NCBI GenBank assembly: GCA_963678705.1
Contig: OY783203.1
Location: forward strand, 26,642,535-26,706,534
Reading direction: 5' to 3'
From: Panorpa germanica
Lineage: Eukaryota > Arthropoda > Insecta > Mecoptera > Panorpidae
Length of the DNA: 64,000 nucleotides
Below the pieces are notes generated by a model that was not told the DNA's origin, searched no databases, and saw only the letters and a program-made list of their open reading frames with translations. Below, one piece after another: positions 11,729-23,262 of this stretch; within the stretch, counting starts at the first letter, position 1; each line of letters begins with the position of its first letter. The position numbers and the translations under genes are program-made.

Positions 11729-11960
11729 GCAGTGGTCGATGAGAGCATTGATGCTTGATATCAGACTGCTGTGTCTTGTCTTCGGGTTCGATCCCCGGAC
11801 CAGCGCTATATTTTCTGCGTATCAAGTTTATTTGATTATGTCATAAACTTATTAGGTAGTGGTGTTGGCACACAAACTGCCTGTGTGCCAACGGCCAACA
11901 CAGTTGATATTTGGAGTCAACAGAACTCACTGTGTATAATATTAGGTTATAATAAAATTA
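11729..11960 (+). mobile_element. tRNA-derived SINE copy with intact head
   Basis: Seen: A-box-like GTGGTCGATGAGAGCATTGA, an anticodon-arm-like CAGACTGCTGTGTC, and the B box GGTTCGATCCCCGGACC, whose last bases can pair with GGTC at the head start. The body ATATTTTCTG…GATTATGTC follows, and the tail is near 11945. It is the best-preserved head of the family in this window. Exact ends and target duplication were not resolved. Confidence 0.75.
11864..11892. other. perfect 11-bp hairpin inside the SINE body
   Basis: GTTGGCACACA and TGTGTGCCAAC are exact reverse complements separated by a 7-nt loop (AACTGCC). Confidence 0.9.
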
Positions 11961-13927
11961 GATAAAAAGGAATTTAAATATCGTTTCTTTAAATTTCAGG
12001 TATGTTAGAATGATTTAAGTTAAACAGTGTAATTATTAAAATGTGTATGTAAATTACTAAAATAAACTTTGATTTCAGAAGCAAGACATAAGTTTGATTT
12101 AAAATTTACAATTCCTAAAATGTCTTATATATGTATCTCCAAAATAACATACTATCCTATATGCATTACAGTGTGTACTTAAATATGCGACTGTATTTTT
12201 GTCTCCGCATGAACCACCTTAAAACGGAATCTTTACCAAATAATTAAACTTTAGACTAAATAAATCGCATTAATAATTGGTACAGGCAGATGGGGTGTAA
12301 GTATATAATTAAATAATTTATTTATGACGTATTTATCAAATTGACTTGTAATTCTAATATAATTTATTTTCACAACAATGCTCTAAGGTTCATAGAACTT
12401 ACGTTCTCCGCTATTAACTTTTCTCCAGCTTGAAAATTGCATTGGGCGTGAACGTGGGATGTTAAAAGTTTCTTCATTACCACCCACAATTTATACGTCT
12501 ATTCCTCTCACCCATCTTCTCCCATACCATCACTCGCTACCATCTCTATCAGTATATACTACAACGTGACGAATCTGATTTAGAACTGACATTTTTTCAA
12601 TAACTTTTAAATATTATTTTCTCATATTTAATTCATGTTGTATATGTATGAAATACTAATACCAATGCAAATACGTTAGCATGTATTAATAGCAGTGATG
12701 GCTCGTTAAATGTTTGAAAGGGTTTGTCAATTTTGAGAATTCTCCGAACAAAGTTTTATCTGACAATTTGAAACTTGTCTTATTAGTCAAATATTCTGTG
12801 AATATAAGGCTGACATCTAGTGGTTCGACTACCCCACAATCTACGTGATTGATTAACTAAATTTATTTGGACTAATTACTCCAAGATGTCCCGAAATACG
12901 AAGGATTGTCCCGCACAAAAGTTATTTGTTCCGTGTCCCGCATAAACATTGAAATGTTCTGCACATGACCGCATTCCCTAATAGACAAGTAAGACAAATG
13001 TCGAGGGCCTGTAATTTGGAGGGGCTCGGATTAATTTCCACTTCACTTCCAATAAATGGTTTAACTAAATGCAAAGGATTTGACGCGATATAAAATCTGG
13101 CAAACGCAATCAGATTTACAGATTTTCAGGGCCTACATATTTGTAATTAAAAAGTTAATGTTAGGCTACGCACAAAAGGGCCACTGTAAACATAGCATTC
13201 GAAGTTACACTTAACGATTTTACATTGTTTTGGACTTCATTAACAGAGGGACCCGAGGGCTTAAATTTGGTGAAGCCTCAGACGGCAACCCGCTACTGGC
13301 TCGCACTACGTGTTCTGAAGTTACGTTAAATGCAATATATAACATTGTTTTATCGTTATTTAAAGTTATATCATACTCATATTATGAATGCAACATTTTC
13401 ATCCACCTTATTTATATCTTTCAAACTATTACACAGCACAGTGGGGTTTTAATATATTACAGAAAACACGAGGTTTTCTTGTCCTCTGACTTTAATTACT
13501 TTACTCCATAATTTATTACACTCTCGCATCTTTGCTTTTGTAAATAGTTTTATATCTTCTTGCACATCCGTGATGGTAGACAATCGGGTAAAGGAATAAT
13601 ATATGTTTCATCAATACGCTCGGAAGCTGGAACACTTGGTCGTTTTTATGCGACGTTTTTACGCAAGAATAACTGGAACTACCGTCAAATGCAATTAACT
13701 GGTTAGATTTATGAGTATGTGTCTACTAATTACTCCACGGTAATTACATTATGCATTTATTAGATATTAATTGTTAGATGCAAATGCAATGTTGTAAAAA
13801 GTGTGATGTAAATGCATTATATGTATTTGAGGTTATGTTATTATTCAATAGGGTTTGAGTTTAAGGTATTATATTTATACTAGACAGATTAGTATAGTGT
13901 AGGCATTTAAGCAAAAAATTTGGATTT

Positions 13928-13931
<4 letters not shown>
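11961..13931. other. no gene recognised; possible old transposon debris
   Basis: Mostly AT-rich. Around 12880-13290 several GC-richer strings recur in variant form (TGTCCCG three times, GAGGGCCT/GAGGGCTT twice), suggesting decayed repeats. A 93-codon open frame at 13230-13511 has no recognisable domain. Confidence 0.4.

Positions 13932-13993
<62 letters not shown>
13932..13993. repeat. (TA)n microsatellite
   Basis: Uninterrupted TA run of about 60 bp. Confidence 0.97.
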
Positions 13994-13996
<3 letters not shown>

Positions 13997-15427
13997 GAGA
14001 AATTGAGCATACAAAGTAATCATAACAATAACACTAGAGAGCTAGAAAAGTCGTAAAAGAATGTGATTAATAAGGGTATATTGTGAACGTAAACCAAGTC
14101 AAAGGTTAAAGCAATTAAAATGTGTGAAACTTTAAACCACTGATTGAATACGTGAGGGAATGTGCTTACCGAAATTAACTAAACGAATTCTCAAAAGTAA
14201 TAAAAATAAACCTATTAAATCTAGCTGGAAACTAATGTAGGACTGAGTATATAATAACTAGAATTTAAGATGGTTTGTTCATTCATTGTTCTGTATTTGT
14301 AAAGTAAATACCAACGTTTATATTGTAACCTTATTGTATTATTATCATCGTTATTATTTTATTAAATAAATGTATTAAACAAATTATGTGATTCTTTATC
14401 ATCCTGACAAGAAACTAAGATATTGCATAATTGAATATTAACTGAATTGACATTTGCCCTAAATTAAATAAGAGTACCTTGTTTCCACATCAGATTAGCG
14501 GGATAGGTATTGTTTTCCACATATATATAATCTATTAAATAAAACAGTAACAATTCATCTTTTACATCGAATGACATATCTATTTGACTATGCTGTGTTG
14601 CAGATAGTTCCATAATCCTCATATGAGGAGTCCTAATAAATGTTTTGAAAGAGGGCCTTTTATTTTGGATGCAATCTTGTCAACGTTTACCTTTGATGTA
14701 CAACACCGGCTCTGCACACTTCCAACTGGTTTTATAACTGCATGTGTGAATGTCCAATCAATCAATGCTTAGCTGCTCAATTTCTGTCTACGATTGAGGG
14801 GGGTAGTGGAGGTCTACTAACACTTATGCTACGACCGCTTGTCTGCTGTTTTCGCATTCCCACTACTCACTTCTATTAGTGTCGTATTACTCTTATAAGT
14901 AAATACTACATCGTCTACGTCCGAGGAGGGGGTGGAGATAGTAGGTTGATACACAGACAAATAAAGGGGAGAAAACATTCCGCGAAACGAGTGAGGCATT
15001 TATTGTGGCATAATCTAATTGTGTATAAATAAAAAATAATAATGTTAATAAGAATTGAAGTATTAACATAATACCGCTTACTCTATAGGTCTGTCATGTT
15101 GTCATTTCATTTTGTTTGGGTCACTTTTAAATAAAGCTTTATTTTGCGTGGTAATAAAAATCTAACTCGATACTCTGAATTGAATCACGCCCCAATTATG
15201 AAGACTAAGAGGTACTACAAAAGTTAGAAAGTTGTTTAAAGTCTTAAATTGTTTTTATTCATTTTTAACTTTTAATAATCTTTTCAGATTTTTAAAGAGA
15301 TAAATTATTTTGAATGTATTAAAAAATAACTTTTTTATTTTGTTTTTAATAGATATCCAAAATATCAAAATAATTTGTAAGTAACATATTAATCTCTAAT
15401 CATACTAATTTATCAAGAAATTATAAA
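13994..15427. other. no gene recognised
   Basis: AT-rich DNA. Guanine-rich strings near 14800 and 14925 have no clear meaning. Confidence 0.5.
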
Positions 15428-15500
15428 TGACCGAGGGCATTGGTGCTGAAAGTCAGACTACTGAGTCTTCAGATTCGGGTAACTCATTTGTAATCTTCAC
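15428..15500 (+). mobile_element. degraded SINE head (tentative)
   Basis: GACCGAGGGCATTGGTGCTG, CAGACTACTGAGTCTTC and GATTCGGGTAA appear in the same order as the heads at 11729 and 63008, but the body is missing or unrecognisable. Confidence 0.4.
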
Positions 15501-15546
15501 TGACGTTTACGATTGTTGCCGATAATTATACAGACTGCTGCCTCGC

Positions 15547-15570
15547 ATGATCGTGTGATCGTGTGATCGA
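15547..15570. repeat. short tandem repeat, GATCGTGT unit
   Basis: Three copies of an 8-bp unit. Confidence 0.85.
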
Positions 15571-16287
15571 CTGAGGCGAATCGAGCTACTGACATCCGAG
15601 TAGCTGTCTACAGTCGAGTCAGCAACTCGCAATGTGCAACGTATCCTTTTGTAGTTTTGTAGATAAGTATACTAGTAATATTTGATCTAAATTTTCCTTA
15701 AAACTGTATTATCAACATAACCCTTACATGTAAATTCTTAAAAAGAACTTCTTAAGATTTTATAACCCTTAATATAGCTCATCTTAACCTACGCAGTAAA
15801 AATTACAATGTGAATGTTTCTAAGACTGTAAGAGCTTCATTCTCTTGCAAATAAAGAGCGTGTGAAGCCTTGAAGTAAATTCATTTAGTTACGCATAGTG
15901 AAAGCAAAGCTCTAAATTGGTGCAAGTTTTGTTGCTGATAGCTGTATGCATTTTCAATGTATCAGAGTACCAGAGTACCAGTATGAGGGCCATGAGGGCA
16001 TGCATGCCAGAATAAGTACAGCGAACTCGAGTGACGGCTGTCTAAACTTCGATCAGAGTTTAAAGCCACTGCGCGCACTGCTCACACTGTATCCCTTTGA
16101 TGTAAAAGTTTCGTGTTAAATTAGGTTTGAACTCATGAACTCAAGATGTTGATGATTACAATTTTCTTTTAACCGAAAAGAAAACTGCAAATTAGACGAT
16201 ACTAAAAGAAATTACATGTCTTTTTGATGGTTGTGTATACACGAAAAAGAAAATCAAGAAAATACCGAACTAAGAATAACCTAAATA
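15571..16287. other. no gene recognised; may include an old repeat near 15690-15800
   Basis: The stretch near 15720-15780 (AAATTCTTAAAAAGAACTTC, TTTTATAACCCTT) resembles one near 55335-55395, hinting at a diverged interspersed repeat. Confidence 0.35.
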
Positions 16288-16463
16288 CATTGCGTGGTCA
16301 GAATAAAAGTGTATCAAGTCCACATTGAATTTCTTTGTAAGTAAATAGACCAGAAATTTTGCCAAGTACGACGTGACTCAGTTTTGCACTAAGATAAGAG
16401 TAAATCATTTTTTCTAAAAACACAAAACTGGACTTGATACATTTTTATTCTAACCACACCATG
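16288..16463. mobile_element. Tc1/mariner-type MITE with TA target duplication
   Basis: Seen: 176 bp with long inverted ends. The left arm is CATTGCGTGGTCAGAATAAA and the reverse complement of the right end is CATGGTGTGGTTAGAATAAA. Similarity continues to about 36 bp. Both ends are bounded by TA (16286-16287 and 16464-16465), as for Tc1/mariner insertions. The centre has no coding capacity. Confidence 0.88.
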
Positions 16464-17780
16464 TATAAAATTGAACGCATGTTTATTTGTTTGCCTATTT
16501 CCTTTTGCCCCAAACAAACCCTATAATAGTCCGAACAGAGCCGGGTATTTACTGCTACTTGGACATAAAGAAGATAAAAAATATACCCTAACTATCCCAC
16601 GTGTGTGTGTTGGAGGAATATGTAATGTAATGGAAAACACTAGCCACACTAGGTGTGATCCTATTCTCCTCGTGATGGCGGTGATGGTTGTTAGGGATAT
16701 CAGCGTAGCATATTTGTTGATACCTTGCAGATGATGTTCACAAACCACACAAACTTCACAACAGTGGCGTAGTAAATATAGACAATTGGGTTGTGAACCA
16801 TAACTGAATTTATATAAAACTACACTCTATATTGTTAAAGACTCTTTAATAATGAAAGCGGTAAGACTTCTAGGACAAAAAATGACTTCTACATGCCATT
16901 TCTTTCCTTACCCTCTTCCTTACTATAATTACCACAGCTGTTAAACAAGAGAAGTGTGAAGGAGATGCAGAATCAAACGTCAAAGCCTTAACAGCTGTCA
17001 TAACAACAAATTATTAAATTCGATTACTTTGTATATTCTACAGACTATGTGATGTCAAAAATATTAAGCGGTAAAACAAAATTCAAACTTGAAATAGATA
17101 TATCTTCGTCAATGTTTGAATAAATAATAAAACAAAAATGCCAATATACATTAATTAATCTATATATCAATAATTTATAATAATTAAAGAATCAACCCTT
17201 ACAACATCAATTCACAACCCAGTGTTTTCAATATCGAACAACTTTACAATGGATAGATTGAAATCTGAGACTTTGCAAAAGGGGCATCATTAATAACTTC
17301 AGAAATTAATAGTGGATTTATTAAAATAATGTAATGAAATGCGGAGAATCGGTGGTAAACTGATAGTTCTACCCGGACCAGTAAGTAAGCCGTAGTAAAA
17401 TAATGATTCTGCATCTAAGTGTAATGTATATGCTGCTAGTACAATGCCAGAACTCGTAGCCTCGGCTCGGGAGTTGTTTATTTTGAAGCAATGAATTATA
17501 ATTGCACCATTATTATTTTTGCAATATTTCTTACTACAATATATTTCAGTTTTTGGTGTCGCTTACATGCTACCTAGGTTTGAGAATATTAAAATTAATG
17601 AAGCTTCATTTTATTTTTGATTATATTATGCAACAGTGCTTATAAATAAAGCTAGTAAATTCCAAACAACTTATAAAACGAAATAGCATTTAACTTTAGT
17701 TTCTAATACTGCTAGTAATATGTCAGTATATGCAAAAAGCATTTGTCTACTGGAAATTGAAAACATATCTTAAACCTTAC
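16464..17780. other. no gene recognised
   Basis: AT-rich DNA. Overlapping 87- and 75-codon open frames on opposite strands at 16471-16748 have no convincing start context, splice sites or domain. Judged chance frames. Confidence 0.45.
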
Positions 17781-18012
17781 CGTCTGCCGCTTCCAGCAGC
17801 AGGTCATTCTGTTTGTCTCGAAACACGAATTCTTTAAGAGGATCCAGGATTCTCCACGTCGTCAAACTTGGGGCCGAACCGCGCATTCCGGGACCCGGAT
17901 ATCTACGAGTATTTCCCAGCCAATGTTCTCCCCTACTAGAAGTGTTTGTGCCTGCCAAGGAAGCCTCATGGGCCAGGGCAGGAGCCAGGACCGGCGGCCC
18001 GCGGTCGGACAA
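17781..18012 (-). CDS. predicted internal coding exon of an unrecognised gene
   Basis: Seen: a 232-bp minus-strand block is far richer in G+C than its surroundings. It is bounded upstream by an acceptor (ATTCCCCAG, exon starts TTGTCCGACC) and downstream by a consensus donor (GCAGACG then GTAAGG). Only one frame is open throughout: it enters in phase 0 and leaves after the first base of a codon. The peptide (77 codons) starts LSDRGPPVLAPALAHEA, is rich in Gly, Pro and Arg, and ends DPLKEFVFRDKQNDLLLEA. No family was recognised, so no function is given. The exon is compatible in phase with the one at 35003-35089. A plus-strand open frame over the same bases (17813-18025) lacks matching splice sites and is taken as a shadow. 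Confidence 0.55.
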
Positions 18013-18299
18013 CTGGGGAATATGACAATGTACCAATTAGTGTTTGGACTATTTTCTGAGTCTGATCAGTGATGGATCAGACGAATCCAATGACGGATGT
18101 GAACTGTTATTGTTTTTAATTTAATTTAGTTTAGTTCTCGCATTTATGGTTGTTCGCATGCAAACAGATTTAGACGTCTATGTGAGTGCACAGGCACGCG
18201 ATGTAATTTGATAGTTTTACGTGAACATCGGAACCAGAAAAAGGTGCGATGCGGCGCAACGGTGGAACGGGTGTTTCACGTGCTGCACGTGTCAAGTAG

Positions 18300-18475
18300 T
18301 TTTAATATAATACACGTATGGTTTATATAAGGGAAAATAACGACGAACTTTTAATCGCCATGTGGTGCAGTTCAAGCGACCTTCCCTACGACCTCTGCCC
18401 CGGTATTGCTCGACGTAGGAATCCCGATCCAATGCAAACGTCCAATCTGGGATAGCTCGTGGATTTTGCTGCATG
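18300..18475 (-). other. weak candidate exon
   Basis: GC is raised between about 18350 and 18470. On the minus strand an acceptor-like GATTCCATGCAG precedes a frame starting QNPRAIPDWTFALDRDSYVE that stays open to a stop near 18302. A second minus frame and a plus-strand frame are also open here and no strong donor is seen, so strand and frame are undecided. Its only support is composition and closeness to the better exon at 17781-18012. Confidence 0.2.
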
Positions 18476-18483
18476 GAATCAGC

Positions 18484-20738
18484 ACAATTACGTATAAAAT
18501 AAAACTGTACATGCATAATGCTTACATATGTACATGTACACACAAATTGTACATTTAAGATCATTCCGTTACATAACCTCAAAAACTTTAGAAAATAATA
18601 ATGAATGGATAACATCAAGATGTTCTCATTTGCAAGCAAAACGAAATACAATAACAAACATTTGAAACCAGTTTAACGGTGCAACTGAAAATCATTTAAC
18701 AACAGTTAATTGAAAATCGACAGACGAAGAAGAAGAAGAGCAGCAAATAGACGTGAAGTTGGAAGTGTAAAGGAAAAGTACCAGTAGCGCAGTTTATTAA
18801 TACTCGTACATTAAATATCTGAACATTGTGTTGATTGTCGGTTGTCGGGTGTCGGATGATGGCGCTTGGTAGAGCCGTCGCGTTGTCTTAAATAAATCTA
18901 AACTGCACGCAGTGCATCATCACCGTGATCACTAACTCTAAGTGCAACTGGGGCAGCACCAGCCGTCATGAATGGGGAATGTGTGTTTATTGGATGGATG
19001 GATGGATGGATTGATAGACTGGAATGCTTGCTTAAATAATATCATCCATTTTTAAAATTATATACTACCGTCAATAAAAATCTATGCTGACAATATAATA
19101 GAACACTAATTCTGTGTCAAGAACACTTATTCTGATTTGCAAATTTTAATAATTTTATGTGAGTTCATAAAGAAATATTACCGGGAAAATAAAAGACATG
19201 TTGACAATATTCCTTTTTAGTACCACTTCGCAAAATCAATTGTATATAGTCATAACTACCTTTCGAGGTAGGCGTCGTCAAATTGACTTTGCGGGGATAT
19301 GCGTCTTGTGCACCTTTACTTAAATCCGCTACTGATAAGCATCATAAGCCTTTAAGTGAGGTATATTTATGTGAATAACAACATCTCTCTGTACAACAAA
19401 TACTATTTACATTGAGAGTTATTATTCCACTGCATATTGTCCATCCTAACGCAAATCTCTCGGTGGATTCTGGTTTAAATTATGCACTAGAAAATTTTCA
19501 ATATAAGTTTCAGAAATAGTTAAAAAGCAGGGCTTCTAATTACGTGCAAATGATTCAAACTTTGGAAACATTTATATCAAACTCGAGACTGCCGACCGAA
19601 TTTAAATATTTTGAATAATCAGATAATGGTATTCTTTATAATTGTAAAAAAAATTCCACTTATCATTCTATCCATGGGGCTATAGCACGATAACTACCCT
19701 AATAACGAAAAAAATGGGGTATAATATAAAGAATTTTTTCAGAGACAAAAAGAGTTTTAGACAGACTTTGTCGTAGAAACATTGAAACTCATCTAGAGTA
19801 GTTCGTGAGAGATGCCAAGGTCATACAATAACCTATAATAGACACGGATTTATGACAGCGTTAGCTTTAATGTTTTTCAATTATGAGAGCACAATATTAA
19901 TAAAAAGCTTGACATTGCAAATTACAATTTTATCTTCATATTTCATGGAACGCGTTAAAAAGCCATTAAAACTACGGCGCAGTTACTTTACTTTATATTA
20001 TTATGAATTTACATTTCTAAGTTGGATTCAGTGTAACGGTGTATGGTGTACGGTGTACCATAAGTCCACAGTTTAGAGTCTACACTTTACAAAGCTTTGT
20101 CAGTAAGTGTTTTTTTATGATCTGTTTTATTATTTCAAACACATTTCAATTTAAGTTGGGACTACGTAAACAATATGTAATTTTGTATTACTAGACATTA
20201 AGAACCGCTACGTTTTGGAGTATTTGAAAATGGTTCTGAAGTATGAAAACATGAATTAATCGTACTTGGTGAGTTTTTTTTTTCTGAACTGGGAAAATCT
20301 TATGGTAAACGGTGTACCACTATTGATGCTTCGAGCAGACGTTGTAAACTTATATTTCTTCCGCTTGTAACCTTTTATTTTACATCCTACTCGTGATTCA
20401 ATCCTTTCCAGCACAGAAAATGTACTCCTGCAATCCACATCGATTTTATGTTAGTAGTATTGGTAACAGGAAATAATCAAAAACTATTACTATTTCTTCT
20501 CTAACAGCTGCAATATCATATAAGATATAAACACGACAAATTTTGCAATTTCTTTCGAAACGAACATAAAGATAAAACCAATACAATTCTTAAATTTATT
20601 TTCTCGCTTAAGTATTTTAATATATGCACTCATTAAATACAAAACGTACATTTATGTATTATTTAACTGAAAATTAACATAATTCTGATACATAGTCAAT
20701 AAATAATTTATTAATATATGAGTTTAATATGTAAGGTT
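18484..20738. other. no gene recognised
   Basis: AT-rich DNA with a few mixed-composition stretches (18840-18970). A 74-codon open frame at 19852-20076 is not supported as coding. Confidence 0.45.
18991..19011. repeat. (GGAT)n tetranucleotide repeat
   Basis: Five tandem GGAT units. Confidence 0.95.
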
Positions 20739-20754
20739 ATATAATTCGCATTGA

Positions 20755-20893
20755 GAAGAAGAAGCAGAAAGTACTTTTGGAAATAAAAAGGTCTAGAATA
20801 ATTTAAATTTAATTGTAAGTTGAAGTATATGAAATGTATTAAGAATGTAGATTGTAAAGCCGAAAGGCGAACAATAAACAACAATTAATAATA
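20755..20893 (+). mobile_element. 5'-truncated retroposon (LINE tail) with 16-bp target duplication
   Basis: Seen: 139 bp flanked by identical 16-bp repeats ATATAATTCGCATTGA at 20739-20754 and 20894-20909. The insert ends with a small hairpin motif AAAGCCGAAAGGCGAA followed by AATAAA and an A/T-rich tail. Long variable target duplications and a fixed 3' end are the mark of target-primed reverse transcription. Too short to code. It is probably the 3' untranslated end of a LINE, or a SINE using one. Confidence 0.8.
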
Positions 20894-20909
20894 ATATAAT
20901 TCGCATTGA

Positions 20910-23190
20910 AAATTTCATTAGCGTCAGAAAACGTAATTTTAGGCCAAATGGTAACTTTTGTTGTGTAACCTGACATTATATTAACCTAAAAAGAGTTATG
21001 TTAATTTTGTTTTGCTAAATAAACCTTAAATATATCTACTAATGCAATTAGCATCTATCACTATTTAAATATTGGCGCCTTAAATATTTCCATTCCAGTT
21101 CTATCAGTCTGTAACACAAACGTGGACCGTTAGCAGCGATACGATATGGTGCGATACAGTTGGATTTATAATGTGAGAGTAACAAGTGACAACAAATATT
21201 CTGATAATTAACAAATATTAATATTTAAATCAATAGGCTATATACGTAACTACGTTTAGCGGGTAGGAAGGTTTTGGTATCAACATAGAAACACATTGAA
21301 TAAACAGGTGATGGTAACAGATAAACGATAATAATTATGTCTTATGATAAACTACGAAATATCGTAAACACACAGTCTGTAATATAGATATTCGCAGAGA
21401 CCCTAAAATCGCTACAGTCACTGAAGAAACATGCAAAGAAGCAACGTCTTTATCAGTATTCCCACTTCAGGTTTTTCCACCTAGGTTTGGTTTTTTTATT
21501 GTCATGCTTTTTCATGAGAATCTCGGTGTTTCGATAATTTACCCATTTATATTGATAATTCAATAACTCTACTCGCGTGAAGGCAGTTAAAAAAAGGCAA
21601 TTTCAGATAGGATGGAAAGCAATGGACTCAGATACAATAGGTTTTCGTTTCGTTTCGTTTCTCCCTGCAACAGAAAGGCGAATAAGATAGCTACGTTTCT
21701 TTTAGTTCATTGAAGTTGAAACATATGTTTGAAACAGCTGGATTATTAAGAAGACTTAAGAGAACAGCGTTTAAGTTAGTATAGATAAAACTATAGATGA
21801 ATAAGTAATATCACTGGATAATTCTTAACTTATTAGAGATAAGTTAGTTTCTATCAATAAATGTTCGAAATATAAAAATAATAAAAAAGACGCAAGTGTG
21901 CGCGTCCTCATATATTCCCATGGCACGTACCGACTAGTCAGAACGTCTAAGACAATTTTATCTTCAATGTGTGCTCAGTCTAAGTCCTTTGTGTAGCTTT
22001 TTTTGTTTACTATGCGATCATTCCAGATTATTACTTAGATACTATCAAATAAAGCTATAAAAAATATCTTAAATATATAGAAAACCCTGACACGATTTGA
22101 CCCTTAAATCCATAAATATTTAGGGTGGGTCATTTTTATTGCTAACCCCTTTTTAATCTTGATTTTCATTATAAGTGTTTATTAATACATAAATTTATTA
22201 CTCAATTAGACGAAACCGACTAAGTTAGATTAATACACAACAAACTTCTAAATCATATTATAGCACTAATATAATTATAAATAATTTTTTCTTTATATTA
22301 ATTTAATTTGGAATTCTTTCAGTGATTTTAATTTTTTCTCTTAAAGTATTTCCGAGTTTTTCCTAAACATTTCTCTTCGTAAATATTTTCAGCGTTAGCA
22401 AGAAACTATTAAACTTAAAGCACTGTTGACAACAGTGAATACAATAGATCGATGTTGTAGAAGTGTAAAAGTTAAATAAAAAAGTTCAATTCAAATAATA
22501 GATTAGTTTATTGAAGACTAATAAAGTATTTGTGTCTGTTAAGGTTATGGGGACGTTGACGGCCGCGCCGGACGGTGTTTGGAACTGACAACTATAGTTC
22601 GAGTCTACGCTTTTGAACTAACAAAATTAAAGATTTATAGAAAAATTCAGTGAATGAAAATCGTTGTGCTGTATATTATGGAGGTATGATACCAATTCAA
22701 AATTTAGGAACAAAAAGTGGTAATATTTTATTAAAGCACAAACCAAATCATAAGCTGAATCGCTTCAAAAAAGGTCATTCTGTCAATTTGGTGGGTTTAC
22801 AAAGCCGTTGTGGATTTTCAGCTGGAACCGTTCAGATGGTCATACAGTTTTCATCCTGGAATTTGCTTATTCATTACAGCATAAGTAACAAACGTGTCAA
22901 AAAGATCCTCTTTTCGACCTGCATGAACCCAGAAACGGGTTCTTTTAGGTCGACAATAGGCTGCCATGGTGGAAGTGCTGAATTTGTGCTAAGGTATATA
23001 TCACATTACTCAATAAGTTAGTAGGATTACGTATAAATGGCGCCTCTATTGATAAATCAATATGATTTTTATATAGTACCAAACTTCAAACGATATGTGT
23101 CAAAATTTCATGACATTCCGACCATTAGTTTACGAATTTACGAGACAAGTATAATTCGAACTACGGTATTTTTTCCTATTTTAAAGCAAT

Positions 23191-23194
<4 letters not shown>
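20910..23194. other. no gene recognised
   Basis: AT-rich DNA. A TTTCG pentamer run lies at 21641-21663. The 123-codon open frame at 22650-23021 is the longest in this part, but it matches no family I know, lacks hydrophobic or catalytic patterning, and is followed at 23037 by another unrelated frame running into a microsatellite. It may be an old transposon remnant. Confidence 0.4.

Positions 23195-23255
<61 letters not shown>
23195..23255. repeat. (TA)n microsatellite
   Basis: TA run of about 60 bp. An open frame crossing it (Tyr-Ile repeats) is an artefact of the repeat. Confidence 0.97.

Positions 23256-23262
<7 letters not shown>

Noticed and set aside
16471-16748. 87-codon plus and 75-codon minus frames just right of the Tc1/mariner MITE, considered as a transposase piece
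   Set aside because: The MITE ends at 16463 with a clear TA. Neither frame shows transposase motifs.
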